DNA of 55,461 nt from Candidatus Poribacteria bacterium (GCA_026706025.1 JAPOZO010000061.1:1-55461), one strand, 5' to 3'; positions 17,541 to 27,093 are shown, counted from the stretch's first letter. The notes: a model not told the origin generated them from the letters alone. Translations and numbers: made by a program.

Positions 17541-19361
17541 ATGTTTTGGGATGAAATAAAAAAACACTACGATGCAGGTTCTGCCCACCAATTTCTGCTC
17601 CATTTTAATGTCAATGACTTGCTATATGACGATGTTTACGGTTATTTGCCTGTTGCCGATTATCTCATGGAGCAGCTGAATATATTGGGCTGCGATCTTG
17701 TCCTTGGCTATAACCCATCACAAGGCATTAATCTGCCGCGTGTTGGACGGTGGCGAAACACACAGAGAATGCTACAACTTCTTCCGCGAGAAGAAAAAGA
17801 GGCAGAGAAGCAGAATGAGCGTCGCGGAATTAATTCCAGCGTGGCATTCGATGAAGTTCATAAAGATCCGTTCCTGAAAATAGACCCTTCGCCCTCCAAA
17901 GAGTTACGCGACAAGTTAAATAATCTCCTCGGACAAGGCAGAACAAAAATTGGATTGGTTATCAATTTTCTCGAGCAGCTCACGCCGAACGATCCTTCGT
18001 TGAATAGTGTTGCCAGAGATGAATCACAACTCTTGTTTAATCGGATCCAAAATTGGGCATCCGATCTTAATATCCGAAGGCATAAACACGTTGTCCTGCT
18101 CATGACGCATAACACGTTTGACATACACCCGAATTTCACTGTGAATCCAGAGATTCCTATGATAGAAATCCCATTTCCAGACTATGCCGAACGCCTGAAG
18201 TTTATTGAACATCTACACGACATTTCAGATGATTCTTCGCAGATGCGTAAAACCGTCGGAAATAATCAAGAGAGAGAGGCATTGGCACGGGAAACGGTAG
18301 GGTTGAATTTATTCGGTATCCACGATGTTGTGCAACAAGCAGAATCTGCGCAACAGAAAGCAGGCGGTGAACCGTTACTTAGATACAGGCGCGAGAGTAT
18401 CAAGACCTTCAGCCACGGAGTGCTTGAACTTGGTGAAACTCACAGAAACACTTCTGATGATGGTTGGTATGTAACGCGGACGATTCGGGATATCGCAGAT
18501 GGTATGAAAAATCGAGATCTGCGCCGTGTCCCACGCGGGATGCTTCTGCTTGGGCCTCCTGGAACCAGCAAGGCTTACGCCGCAAGAGTACTCGCCGGTG
18601 AAGCGAATATGACGCTGGTCCAACTCCGCTATGCTAATCAGGTAGGTGAAGTCACAATAAACATCAATGAAAATGGGAACACTTATGAACGGAACCTAAA
18701 TGCAGGTCTCAATTTTATCCGTGGCATCGCACCGACGGTTGTCTTTATGGATGAAATTGAGCAGGCATCCCCGCATACGACGATGAATCCGGAGGAGCAC
18801 GATCAGACCTTCCCGCGAGCCCTCGTGAATGCTATAAATGATACGTCATTGCATGGCAGCGTAATATGGGTGGGGACATCGCAACGCCCAGACCTAATGC
18901 CGCCAATCTTCCGGCGTTACGGCGTTTTCGACACCAAGTTAATCATGCTACCGCCCACCAGTGGCGGCAGAGTGGAAATCTTAAAAATATTTTGTCGCGG
19001 GCAGACATCAGGTAACATCAACTTCCAAGCACTCGTCGGCGGTTCAGAAACGGACGGGTTGACTTGGCGAGATCTGTTTCTGATCGTCCAACGTGCGAAT
19101 AACGTCGCAAAACGTGAGGGGCGTGATACCTTCACGGAAACCGAGCTCCGTCAAACACTCAACGACTTCATTCCGGATTATTCACGGGAGATGCAAACAT
19201 TCATGGGATTATTGGCGTTGCGAGAAGCAAATTCTCGTATAATGGTTCCAGACGGTTTGCTGCCGGAATACCAAGAATTTGTTGAAGGCAATCGGATTGA
19301 CAAGACAGGAATTAATAGGCGTTTGATGGAGTTGAGTAATCAACTCGGTTTGGACGATTGA
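17541..19361 (+). CDS. AAA-family ATPase with altered Walker A
   Basis: A 606-residue protein. The N-terminal half (about 1-250) looks like a degenerate AAA module ending in IEIPFPDYAERLKFIEHL, reminiscent of Ycf46-type proteins. The C-terminal half is a fuller AAA domain: Walker A GPPGTSKA (about 338-345), Walker B VVFMDEIE (about 404), and a sensor region GTSQRPDLMPPIFRRYGVFD. In the usual GPPGTGKT the second Gly is Ser and the final Thr is Ala, which would weaken magnesium binding; the Lys is kept. No protease or transmembrane domain is visible. The start follows the perfect promoter; GTG at 17532 is possible. Function unknown; it may be a remodelling chaperone. Confidence 0.7.
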   Translation: MFWDEIKKHYDAGSAHQFLLHFNVNDLLYDDVYGYLPVADYLMEQLNILGCDLVLGYNPSQGINLPRVGRWRNTQRMLQLLPREEKEAEKQNERRGINSSVAFDEVHKDPFLKIDPSPSKELRDKLNNLLGQGRTKIGLVINFLEQLTPNDPSLNSVARDESQLLFNRIQNWASDLNIRRHKHVVLLMTHNTFDIHPNFTVNPEIPMIEIPFPDYAERLKFIEHLHDISDDSSQMRKTVGNNQEREALARETVGLNLFGIHDVVQQAESAQQKAGGEPLLRYRRESIKTFSHGVLELGETHRNTSDDGWYVTRTIRDIADGMKNRDLRRVPRGMLLLGPPGTSKAYAARVLAGEANMTLVQLRYANQVGEVTININENGNTYERNLNAGLNFIRGIAPTVVFMDEIEQASPHTTMNPEEHDQTFPRALVNAINDTSLHGSVIWVGTSQRPDLMPPIFRRYGVFDTKLIMLPPTSGGRVEILKIFCRGQTSGNINFQALVGGSETDGLTWRDLFLIVQRANNVAKREGRDTFTETELRQTLNDFIPDYSREMQTFMGLLALREANSRIMVPDGLLPEYQEFVEGNRIDKTGINRRLMELSNQLGLDD

Positions 19362-19660
19362 TGTATTGAGGTAAAATCGTTAATAAGACCTAACGGGACC
19401 TATTAAACAAACTTTTTTCTTGACAGGTGTTTGCGCCTTTGTTAGAGTATCTGAGTTGTAAGTCTTGTCTTAACTATTTTGCGGGATTATTGACGCGGTT
19501 TGTTTCTGGAATCACGCCCTGGATGCGGATGAGATCAATACGTTCATGGAATAAAGAGTGGAGGCACTCGCTGTTGAGACAACTGGAAAAATTTCGACGA
19601 TTTGGGGCCGCCTTAAAGCAAATTTACAGTAGCACCCATAATTGAACATAATCTTTTGTT

Positions 19661-19687
19661 GGCGAGGTTTCTAACCTCGCCTATTTT
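19661..19687 (+). terminator. Intrinsic terminator before accD
   Basis: GGCGAGGTT pairs perfectly with AACCTCGCC across a 3-base loop, followed by TATTTT. The rest of 19362-19728 shows no convincing gene; a 72-codon frame at 19427-19645 has no recognisable features. Confidence 0.7.
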
Positions 19688-19728
19688 CAGAGGGTGCTTT
19701 TCGATCACACCCTACCCATTAGGAAAAA

Positions 19729-20502
19729 ATGTCCGAGACTTCAAAAACAATTTCATGTAGGAATTGCGGCACACAGATACCCGCAGAGACATTCGCCGAT
19801 AATCTGAAGGTGTGTCCGCACTGTGACTACCACCACTATATGAGTGCTTATGAGCGACTCAATCTTATTGTCGATGCGGACAGTTTTGAGGAATACGATG
19901 CACACCTCTACTCTATTGATTCGCTGGAATTCCCCGAATATCCAGAGAAACTCGAAAGGGATGTCGCAAAAACAGGACTCAAATCTGAAATGCTTTCTGG
20001 TATCGCTGAAATTGGCGGTTATCCGACTGCCATCGCGATTGGTGATGTCGGATTTATAGGTGGAACGTGCGGTTCTGTGATTGGCGAGAAAGTCACCCGA
20101 TGTATTGAACGCTCCCTTGAAAACAAGTTGCCATTAGTCATTGTTTCTGTGAGTGGTGGTATGCGGATGCAGGAAGGCACGCTCGCCTTAATGCAGATGG
20201 CAAAAACCGCTGCCGCTTGTGCTGAATATGCTAAAGCGGGGGTCTTTTATATCTCTGTTGTCACCGATCCAACATTTGGTGGTGCCACTGCGAGTTATAC
20301 ATCGCTTGGAGATGTAATTATCGCTGAACCCGGTGCGAGAATCGGCTTCGCGGGTCCGTTAGCCGTTGCGAGCCTCCGCGAAGAATTGCCTGAAAACTTT
20401 CAAAAAGCAGAATCGTTATTAGAAAATGGGTTCATTGACGCTATTGTTCACCGCACTGATATGAGACAAATGCTTACCGACTTAATCGCTTTTGCGGTTT
20501 GA
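19729..20502 (+). CDS. accD: Acetyl-CoA carboxylase carboxyltransferase beta subunit
   Basis: Transfers the carboxyl group from biotin carrier protein to acetyl-CoA, the first committed step of fatty acid synthesis, together with AccA. The N-terminus carries the four-Cys zinc ribbon (CRNCGT...CPHCDY) seen in bacterial AccD. The crotonase-like body shows GDVGFIGGTCGSVIGEK, SVSGGMRMQEG, DPTFGGATASY and GARIGFAGP. At 257 residues it is slightly short of the usual 280-300. AGGA lies 7 bases before the ATG. The alpha subunit is not in the window. Confidence 0.95.
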   Translation: MSETSKTISCRNCGTQIPAETFADNLKVCPHCDYHHYMSAYERLNLIVDADSFEEYDAHLYSIDSLEFPEYPEKLERDVAKTGLKSEMLSGIAEIGGYPTAIAIGDVGFIGGTCGSVIGEKVTRCIERSLENKLPLVIVSVSGGMRMQEGTLALMQMAKTAAACAEYAKAGVFYISVVTDPTFGGATASYTSLGDVIIAEPGARIGFAGPLAVASLREELPENFQKAESLLENGFIDAIVHRTDMRQMLTDLIAFAV

Positions 20503-20770
20503 TGAGTGAAATTATCTTTTCCGAGTCTCCAAAATTAAATTCGGGTTTACCCAACATAGACAGGGTCACAAGTTAGGTATGAAACCTTTATCAACATTAG
20601 TCGTTAATAAAAATGTGTAGTTATTGCATAATTGCGCACTGTTAAAAGGATTCGCATCAGTGTAGCCAGTTCCACATTTTTTATCTTCCTTCGCAAAACT
20701 GCTGATACTAAATCGAAAACCGATATCCATTTCATCGGGGCAATTATCAATCCAAATATAGGAATAAAAC

Positions 20771-23059
20771 ATGCCGAAGTCACTCGTCGTTGTTGAATCG
20801 CCGGCGAAAGCGAAAACTATCAAAAAGATTTTAGGTAAGGATTACATTGTCGAATCCTCCGTCGGGCATATCCGAGATCTGCCGAAGGGAGAACTCGGGG
20901 TTGATATTGAAAACGCTTTTACGCCGAAATATGTCCTGATTCGCGGGAAAGGCAAGGTTGTAAAATCTCTGCAGACCGAAGCCCGTAAAGTTGACAACAT
21001 CTATCTTGCTGCGGATCCCGACCGAGAAGGTGAAGCTATCTGTTGGCACCTTGCTGAAGAACTCAAGAAGGCAAAGAAACCTATCTATCGGATCACCTAC
21101 AATGAAGTCACCAAAAGTGCTATTTTAGATGCCATCGAAGCACCGGGTGAAATCAATATGGCACTTGTAGATGCACAACAGGCGCGACGCGTTTTGGACC
21201 GACTCATCGGATATAAAATTAGTCCTATTTTGTGGAGTAGCGTCAAACCTGAGCTAAGCGCGGGGCGAGTCCAGTCCGTTGCAGTCCGGCTTATCTGTGA
21301 ACGGGAAGAAGAGATTGAGGCGTTTAAACCCGAAGAATACTGGACACTCACCGCTACCCTTACACCCGTTGCACTTGAACACCCGTTCCTCGCCAAGTTA
21401 CATAAAATTGGCAGCAAGAAAGGTGAGATTAATAATTATGGATTCCGTATAGACGAGGCGCGGGCAAAAGAACTCGCTGCAGACGCAAAGACGCACGAAT
21501 ATATCGTCGAAAAGGTCCAAAAACGGGAGCGAAAGCAGCGACCTGTCCCTCCGTTTATCACAAGCACCTTACAACAGGAAGCGTCTCGAAAACTCCGGTT
21601 TACTGCCAAAAAGACGATGCTTGTTGCACAACAACTCTATGAAGGGTTGGATATCGGCAACGAAGGTTCAATCGGGCTTATCACTTACATGCGAACCGAT
21701 TCAACCCGTGTTGCCCAAGAGGCACTTCACGCAGCGCGAGACTACATCAAGACGACGTATGGCGCAGAATACCTGCCGGGGCGAGCCGTTAATTATCGTG
21801 GCAAAAAGGGAGCACAAGACGCGCATGAAGCAATCCGTCCGACTGTCCCCTTACGCCTCCCAGCAGAATTGAAGCCGCATTTGAACAGTGATCAATATCG
21901 CCTCTATGAGCTTATCTGGATGCGGTTCATCGCGAGCCAAATGAATCCCGCGATCTTTGATGCGACAACGATTGATGTAAAAGCGGGTACCTATCTTTTC
22001 CGAGCCACCGGTTCAGTTATCAAATTTGATGGATTCCGGCGTATCTACATGGAAGGTAAAGATGATACCGCTATTAATGAAAACGACTCAAGTGAAGAGA
22101 ATGTCAATTTGCCCGTTCTTAAAGAGGGAGACACGCTTAATCTTCGCAAATTACAACCGAAGCAGCATTTTACGCAGCCACCACCACGCTACAACGAAGC
22201 GACCCTCGTCAAAATGCTGGAGGCGCAAGAGATTGGGCGGCCCAGTACCTATGCCTCTATTCTTTCCACAATTCAGGATCGTGGGTATGTGAACAAAGAG
22301 CGCGGGCGGCTCTCACCTACTGATGTGGGTAGACTCGTCAACCATCTCCTAATTCATGGATTTCCCAATATCGTTGATGTTGAATTCACAGCAAAGATGG
22401 AGGAGCAGCTTGATAGCATCGCTGATGGTAAAGTTGCGTGGGTGCAGACCTTAGGACAGTTCTATCCACCGTTCCAAATTGCTCTCAAAGAAGCCCCCGA
22501 TAAGATGTATGCAGCCCGAAAAGCGATGGAACAGGTGTCCGACGAGAAGTGTGAAAAATGTGGCGGAAACATGATCGTCAAATGGGGGAGATATGGACGA
22601 TTTCTCGGATGCGCGAACTATCCAGACTGTAAGAGTATTAAACCCTTAAGTACAGACGATACGCCTGCTCCAGAACCAGAACCGACAGAGATACCCTGTG
22701 ACAAGTGCGGTGAACTGATGATTATCAGGGTAAGCCGTGCCGGAAGTAAGTTTTTGTCGTGTAGTGCATATCCGAAATGCAAAAATGCCAAGCCGATTCC
22801 AATGGGTATTGACTGTCCTGAACTGGATTGTGGCGGCTACCTCGGTGAGCGTCGCAGCCGACGTGGGAAAGTCTTTTACGGATGCAGCAACTATCCGAAG
22901 TGTGAATTTTCTACATGGGATAAACCTGTGCCTGAAACTTGTCCAAAATGTAATGCCCCATTTCTCGTTGAAAAAACCAGAAAGCCGAGAGGCAGTGAGA
23001 CTGTAACCGTGTCACTGAGTTGTCGCAAACCGGATTGTGATTATACAAAAAATAAATGA
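20771..23059 (+). CDS. topA: DNA topoisomerase I
   Basis: A type IA topoisomerase that relaxes negative supercoils. The 762 residues comprise an N-terminal TOPRIM domain (SLVVVESPAKAKTIKKIL, DPDREGEA), the catalytic core with GLITYMRTDSTR (active-site Tyr at about 306), and ARPST-like EIGRPSTYA. Four C-terminal four-Cys zinc modules follow (CEKCGGNM, CDKCGELM, CPELDCGG and CPKCNAPF, each with a second Cys pair). AGGA lies 8 bases before the ATG. Its TGA stop overlaps the ftsE start as ATGA. The preceding 268 bases contain no gene I can support. Confidence 0.97.
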   Translation: MPKSLVVVESPAKAKTIKKILGKDYIVESSVGHIRDLPKGELGVDIENAFTPKYVLIRGKGKVVKSLQTEARKVDNIYLAADPDREGEAICWHLAEELKKAKKPIYRITYNEVTKSAILDAIEAPGEINMALVDAQQARRVLDRLIGYKISPILWSSVKPELSAGRVQSVAVRLICEREEEIEAFKPEEYWTLTATLTPVALEHPFLAKLHKIGSKKGEINNYGFRIDEARAKELAADAKTHEYIVEKVQKRERKQRPVPPFITSTLQQEASRKLRFTAKKTMLVAQQLYEGLDIGNEGSIGLITYMRTDSTRVAQEALHAARDYIKTTYGAEYLPGRAVNYRGKKGAQDAHEAIRPTVPLRLPAELKPHLNSDQYRLYELIWMRFIASQMNPAIFDATTIDVKAGTYLFRATGSVIKFDGFRRIYMEGKDDTAINENDSSEENVNLPVLKEGDTLNLRKLQPKQHFTQPPPRYNEATLVKMLEAQEIGRPSTYASILSTIQDRGYVNKERGRLSPTDVGRLVNHLLIHGFPNIVDVEFTAKMEEQLDSIADGKVAWVQTLGQFYPPFQIALKEAPDKMYAARKAMEQVSDEKCEKCGGNMIVKWGRYGRFLGCANYPDCKSIKPLSTDDTPAPEPEPTEIPCDKCGELMIIRVSRAGSKFLSCSAYPKCKNAKPIPMGIDCPELDCGGYLGERRSRRGKVFYGCSNYPKCEFSTWDKPVPETCPKCNAPFLVEKTRKPRGSETVTVSLSCRKPDCDYTKNK

Positions 23060-23703
23060 TACAGGTCCACCAAGTCAGCTTCAGTTATGATGAACTTAGC
23101 GTGCTTGAAAAAGTCAGCTTTCGCGTGGAGCGCGGCGAGTTCGTATTTCTTGTAGGCCCCAGCGGTTCTGGGAAGACAACGCTCTTACGGTTACTATACG
23201 CCGATTTGATACCCGTGGCAGGGGACCTGAGTGTGATTGGACAAAAACTTGCTACCTTGGACAAGGTGAGTCTTCCTTACTTTCGACAGAAAATAGGACT
23301 TGTCTTTCAAGATTTCAAATTCTTGGTGGATAAGACGATCCAGGAGAATCTTGCCCTGCCACAGAGACTGGTAGGCATGGCACCACGGGTAGCGAAAGAG
23401 AACGTCAACAAACTTCTGCATCAAATAGGTTTGAGCCATCACCGACATGCCCTACCCACTGAGATATCCAGCAACGAACGGCGACGATTAGCTATAGCCA
23501 GAGCGGTTATCAACAATCCAGTATTGCTGCTTGCTGATGCGCCTACAGAAGGCTTAGATGCGCGACTTTCGCTTGAGATTATGGCACTTCTCGATGCCCT
23601 TAATTTTCAAGGTATGACTATCTTTGTAGCAACCTCAGACCGAAAACTCGCTGAGAAATGTAATAAGCGTATTATTGAATTGCGAGATGGCGGTATCCAT
23701 TGA
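23056..23703 (+). CDS. ftsE: FtsE-like ABC ATPase with altered hydrolysis motifs
   Basis: The ATP-binding partner of FtsX, which links the divisome to periplasmic murein hydrolases. It is 215 residues long. Walker A GPSGSGKT (34-41), the Q-loop (VFQDFKFL) and a D-loop GLD are intact. The ABC signature LSGGE is ISSNE (137-141). The catalytic Glu after Walker B is Ala (LLLADAPTEGLD, A162). The switch His (ATHD) is Ser (S194). All three changes affect hydrolysis, so the protein may bind but hardly hydrolyse ATP. The start overlaps the topA stop, so translation is coupled. Identity as FtsE rests on length and on ftsX next door. Confidence 0.85.
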   Translation: MIQVHQVSFSYDELSVLEKVSFRVERGEFVFLVGPSGSGKTTLLRLLYADLIPVAGDLSVIGQKLATLDKVSLPYFRQKIGLVFQDFKFLVDKTIQENLALPQRLVGMAPRVAKENVNKLLHQIGLSHHRHALPTEISSNERRRLAIARAVINNPVLLLADAPTEGLDARLSLEIMALLDALNFQGMTIFVATSDRKLAEKCNKRIIELRDGGIH

Positions 23704-23834
23704 GATAGGAGGAGTTATCAGTTACCAGTTATAGGTCATCAGTTACAAGAGGATTCTGCTTGTTCAATATTTTTTTAACCGTTGACGCTTGAAAAAGTAA
23801 AGGTTTGAAAGAGCATGTTTGTGCCTCAAAAGCC

Positions 23835-23873
23835 AAAACTGAAAACTGAAAACTGAAACTGAAAACTGAAAAT
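23835..23873 (+). repeat. Heptamer tandem repeat before ftsX
   Basis: Five or six AAAACTG units (one of six bases) run directly into the ftsX start codon, whose GAAAATG is itself a variant unit. A looser set of ATCAGTTAC-like units lies at 23715-23750. No Shine-Dalgarno sequence is visible, so repeat length may affect initiation. Confidence 0.75.
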
Positions 23874-24732
23874 GCGCTATCATCTTAAAAATGCCATATC
23901 TCATATTGCACGTGCTGGCACTTCCAGTCTGATAGGTATTGTGGGCATCGGATTCATCACGACCTTACTCGCCACCTTGCTATTAAACCACTTTTTCATT
24001 TTGCGACAGTCTGAATTTAAAATGCATGCCCCTACCCTCGTCGCGTTCCTAAAAGACACCGTGGACGAGTCAATGGGACGCACATTGGTTAGTCGCTTAG
24101 AAAAGAATGGACAGATCCTCGCGGTAAATTATGCTTCAAAGGCTGAGAAACTCGCAAACGGCGAGACCGAGTTCCAGGATTTGGGTGTCCTGATTAAGGA
24201 GGCGTTTTCAGAAACTCGCGGTGTAAACCCATTCCCAGCATCCCTCAACGTCTATGTGGACGAAGAATTAATAACCCGTAAAACGTTAGAGCACATTGCG
24301 TTAGAGATTAAAGCACACGACGAAATTGAGGACATCTTGCTAACCGGACACGGACAACTGAGAGATCGGCTGCGCGACTCAGAACGGACAACTCTCGTCG
24401 CCATCGGTGTGACACTCGTTGTCGTCTGGTTCATTATCGGTTCGGTTATCAAGAAAACAGCAATTGCCCGCACCGATGAGTTTCACCTCATGAAACTTCT
24501 CGGTATGTTTCGACGCTATCTTCTCGCGCCTTTCATTGTTCATGGGCTCTTCCTCGGTGGACTTGGTGCTTTGTCTGGACTTGGCTGCTTCTACGGCGTG
24601 CTGCATATCTTCAGATCTCAATTAGGAGGTCTTCACTTCCTTACTATTTATCAAATTATTTCGGTTATTGTGGCTGAGATGCTAATCGGACTCATCGTCG
24701 GTTTTGCTACATATCGGAAATTCGCGTCGTAG
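23872..24732 (+). CDS. ftsX: Cell division protein FtsX (ABC permease-type)
   Basis: A 286-residue membrane protein with one N-terminal helix, a periplasmic domain of about 130 residues (residues 45-175), and three C-terminal helices: the FtsX topology. Conserved hints are the N-terminal LKNAISHIARAGTSSL, LNVYVDEE in the periplasmic domain and DEFHLMKLLGMFRRYLLAPF in the loop that contacts FtsE. Unlike most genomes, 168 bases separate it from ftsE. Other starts were considered, but the ATG at 23872 begins the family-like N-terminus. Confidence 0.85.
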   Translation: MRYHLKNAISHIARAGTSSLIGIVGIGFITTLLATLLLNHFFILRQSEFKMHAPTLVAFLKDTVDESMGRTLVSRLEKNGQILAVNYASKAEKLANGETEFQDLGVLIKEAFSETRGVNPFPASLNVYVDEELITRKTLEHIALEIKAHDEIEDILLTGHGQLRDRLRDSERTTLVAIGVTLVVVWFIIGSVIKKTAIARTDEFHLMKLLGMFRRYLLAPFIVHGLFLGGLGALSGLGCFYGVLHIFRSQLGGLHFLTIYQIISVIVAEMLIGLIVGFATYRKFAS

Positions 24733-24781
24733 GTCCTACCTGACGGGCCCCGATCATTACTGCGAATGGAGATCGTTAAAT

Positions 24782-26635
24782 ATGACAAATCGTGAGATTA
24801 GTGATGTGTTCCGCGCTATCGGATCCCTCCTCCAAATCCGAGGGGACGATGCATTTCGCGCGAGAATTTATGCGCGCGCAGCTGATATAATTGCAGACTT
24901 TCCCTCTGAACTGGAAACCTCCGAATCCTCCGAGCCAGATGCATCCGATTACAATAAGAAAGCAGTTGAACAACTCCGAGCAACACCCGGCATCGGGAAA
25001 GCTATCCAAGACAAAACGGTTGAGATGCTGGAAACCGGACGTTGCAAATACTATGACGACCTCACAGCGGAAATGGGGACGGGGATACTTGAAGTGCTTG
25101 AACTCCGAGGTGTCGGTGTCAAGACTGTCGGTAGATTCTATCAGGAACTCGGTGTACGGAACCTTGAGGACCTCCGAGTGTTGCTGGAGAGCGGAAAGAT
25201 GAGAGGTATGAAGGGGATCGGGAAGAAGACCCTTCAGATGATATCCGAGAGTTTGGAGTTTCGCACGCAGCTACAAAAAGCACGTCCATTGCGGGATGTT
25301 TTGCCAATCGCACAGCGGATCTCCGAGAACTTAGCACAATTAACAAGCGATGGATGGACAAAACGGAAACCCGAATTCACAGGACATCTACGGCGGTCCG
25401 AAGAGATCTGTCGAGGTATAGAATTAATTGTTGAGTGTCAAGACGAAACGGCATTTCGATTTGAAAATGGTGTTGTCCCCGCGCCGCTGCAAGCCTTTCT
25501 TGAACCCTTCTCGCAAACGCAAATCATTTTCAAAACAGATGATCAAACCCAGCACGTGTATGACAGCAACAGGGCATCTCTCACGGAAAAAAGTCAAAAC
25601 GAACCGACAGATGATGTCCGCGATACACTCCCCGTAATTCAATTCTACATTGACCAAGATTTTCCAGTCTCTATCTATCTCTGCACCGCTGCCACGTACG
25701 AACTAACCCTATTTTTAACGACATCAGCAGATGCCCACTTTGACGCACTCCCTGATTGTCCTGCCCCACAAACGGCTAAACACGGTATCACAGAATCAGA
25801 AATTTACGAAGAACTCGGACTCTCCTATATTCCACCTGAGCTTCGACAAGATAGCACCTCAGTCGCAGCGGCTAAAGACAATACCTTACCGGATCTCGTT
25901 GAATTTGCCGACTTGCGAGGCGACTTACATGCACATACTGACTCAAGTGACGGACGGAATACACTTCAGGAGATAGTGGCGGCAGCGAAAGCGGAAGGTC
26001 TTGAATACTTTGCGATTACCGACCATTCGGTCTCTTCCACTGTCGCAAACGGTTTGGATCAGAAACGACTCCTTGAACAAGTGAAGCAAGTCCGTGAATT
26101 AGATGCGGAGGTCGAGGGTATCACAGTCCTTGCGGGTTCTGAAGTAGATATTCGGCGGTCCGGCACTCTGGATTTTCCGGATGAGATTTTAGCGCAACTT
26201 GATATTGTTGTCGCAAGCGTCCATAGTCATTTCAACCTCACCGAAGCAGAAATGACAAAACGCATCGTCCGCGCAATTGAGCACCCGTTTGTCAATATCA
26301 TCGGACATCCCACAGGCCGGATGCTCGGGTACAGACCTGGCTATCCGCTGAATCTTGAGGAAGTCATTGCAGCCGCTGCAGAAAATAACACGGTTTTGGA
26401 GATTAACGGATCACCGAGTCGATTGGATTTGGACCCTCGGTTTGTACGGATGGCAAAAGACGCGGGCGTTTTGTTAGCAGTCAATACCGATGCACATGCT
26501 ATTCGACAACTAACACACCGACGATCCGGCTTGAATGTCGCCCGTCGCGGATGGCTCACAAAAGCCGAAGTCATCAATACCTATACGCTTGAAGCGTTAC
26601 GCGAGAAATGTGGCATCGGCGAGCGTTTAGAGTGA
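24782..26635 (+). CDS. PolX/PHP-type protein with degenerate polymerase palm
   Basis: A 617-residue relative of bacterial DNA polymerase X. The N-terminal helix-hairpin-helix region is intact (LRATPGIGKAIQDK, LRGVGVKTVG, MKGIGKKTL). The nucleotidyltransferase motif, usually GSxRR then DxD, reads GHLRRSEEICRGIEL (about 200-214), so both catalytic Asp residues are missing. The C-terminal PHP phosphoesterase domain is complete: GDLHAHTDSSDG, ITDHS, GSEVDI, ASVHSHF, IIGHPTGR and NTDAHA. It is therefore likely a PHP nuclease or phosphatase with DNA-binding domains rather than a polymerase. GGAG lies 11 bases upstream of the ATG, chosen over one 26 codons earlier inside ftsX. Confidence 0.82.
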   Translation: MTNREISDVFRAIGSLLQIRGDDAFRARIYARAADIIADFPSELETSESSEPDASDYNKKAVEQLRATPGIGKAIQDKTVEMLETGRCKYYDDLTAEMGTGILEVLELRGVGVKTVGRFYQELGVRNLEDLRVLLESGKMRGMKGIGKKTLQMISESLEFRTQLQKARPLRDVLPIAQRISENLAQLTSDGWTKRKPEFTGHLRRSEEICRGIELIVECQDETAFRFENGVVPAPLQAFLEPFSQTQIIFKTDDQTQHVYDSNRASLTEKSQNEPTDDVRDTLPVIQFYIDQDFPVSIYLCTAATYELTLFLTTSADAHFDALPDCPAPQTAKHGITESEIYEELGLSYIPPELRQDSTSVAAAKDNTLPDLVEFADLRGDLHAHTDSSDGRNTLQEIVAAAKAEGLEYFAITDHSVSSTVANGLDQKRLLEQVKQVRELDAEVEGITVLAGSEVDIRRSGTLDFPDEILAQLDIVVASVHSHFNLTEAEMTKRIVRAIEHPFVNIIGHPTGRMLGYRPGYPLNLEEVIAAAAENNTVLEINGSPSRLDLDPRFVRMAKDAGVLLAVNTDAHAIRQLTHRRSGLNVARRGWLTKAEVINTYTLEALREKCGIGERLE

Positions 26636-26918
26636 ATCGCGGCTTTCTGAGAACTTGAATAGTGTCCTTTTAATGAATATCAAGCCAAGTGATGGTTATG
26701 TCATGCTGCTTGCATGGTGGCAGATCGTTGTCTCTTATGAAATGACCAAGTATTCCCCCTCCTTCAACAAACGTTAAATATCTTCATGCCGTTTCCGGTG
26801 CGTCTTTCTATGAAATACCGGGCAATTTACACAAATATTTCCCGTTCCATGCAAATCAATAAACTCTCTCAGCACCCTACACCGCATGGTTGCTCAGAGG
26901 GTGTTTCTATTTTACTGC

Positions 26919-27015
26919 CTTTCAATCCTACCGTGCCCACAGCAACACTCAAATGACATTTGGCAGGCGATTAGAAACTGTTTCGCTTTCCATTCTACCA
27001 TGCACACAGCAACAC
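26919..27015. CRISPR. Two-unit CRISPR-like remnant
   Basis: Two 30-base units begin CTTTC and end CACAGCAACAC (26919-26948 and 26986-27015). They match at 26 of 30 positions and are separated by 37 bases. Unit and gap lengths fit a CRISPR array, and the sequence begins like many type I/III repeats. No third unit, leader or cas gene is visible. It may be a decayed array or an ordinary duplication. It sits in the 26636-27563 stretch, which otherwise holds one MITE-B, one MITE-A, a weak CACCCT/AGGGTG hairpin near 26874-26902, and no gene. Confidence 0.4.
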
Positions 27016-27093
27016 CCTGGTACTATTTTCACACTCAATGCCGTGCCAAATCGCTTTAACGATGTCATTTGCGAGTTGTCCGCATTTTTACCC

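Noticed and set aside
19427-19645. 72-codon frame between the AAA gene and accD
   Set aside because: No ribosome binding site, no recognisable motif; followed by a terminator.
20566-20823. Minus-strand 85-codon frame overlapping the topA start
   Set aside because: The last 60 codons look protein-like, but it overlaps topA, lacks a family and has no upstream signals. It could be a remnant, unproven.
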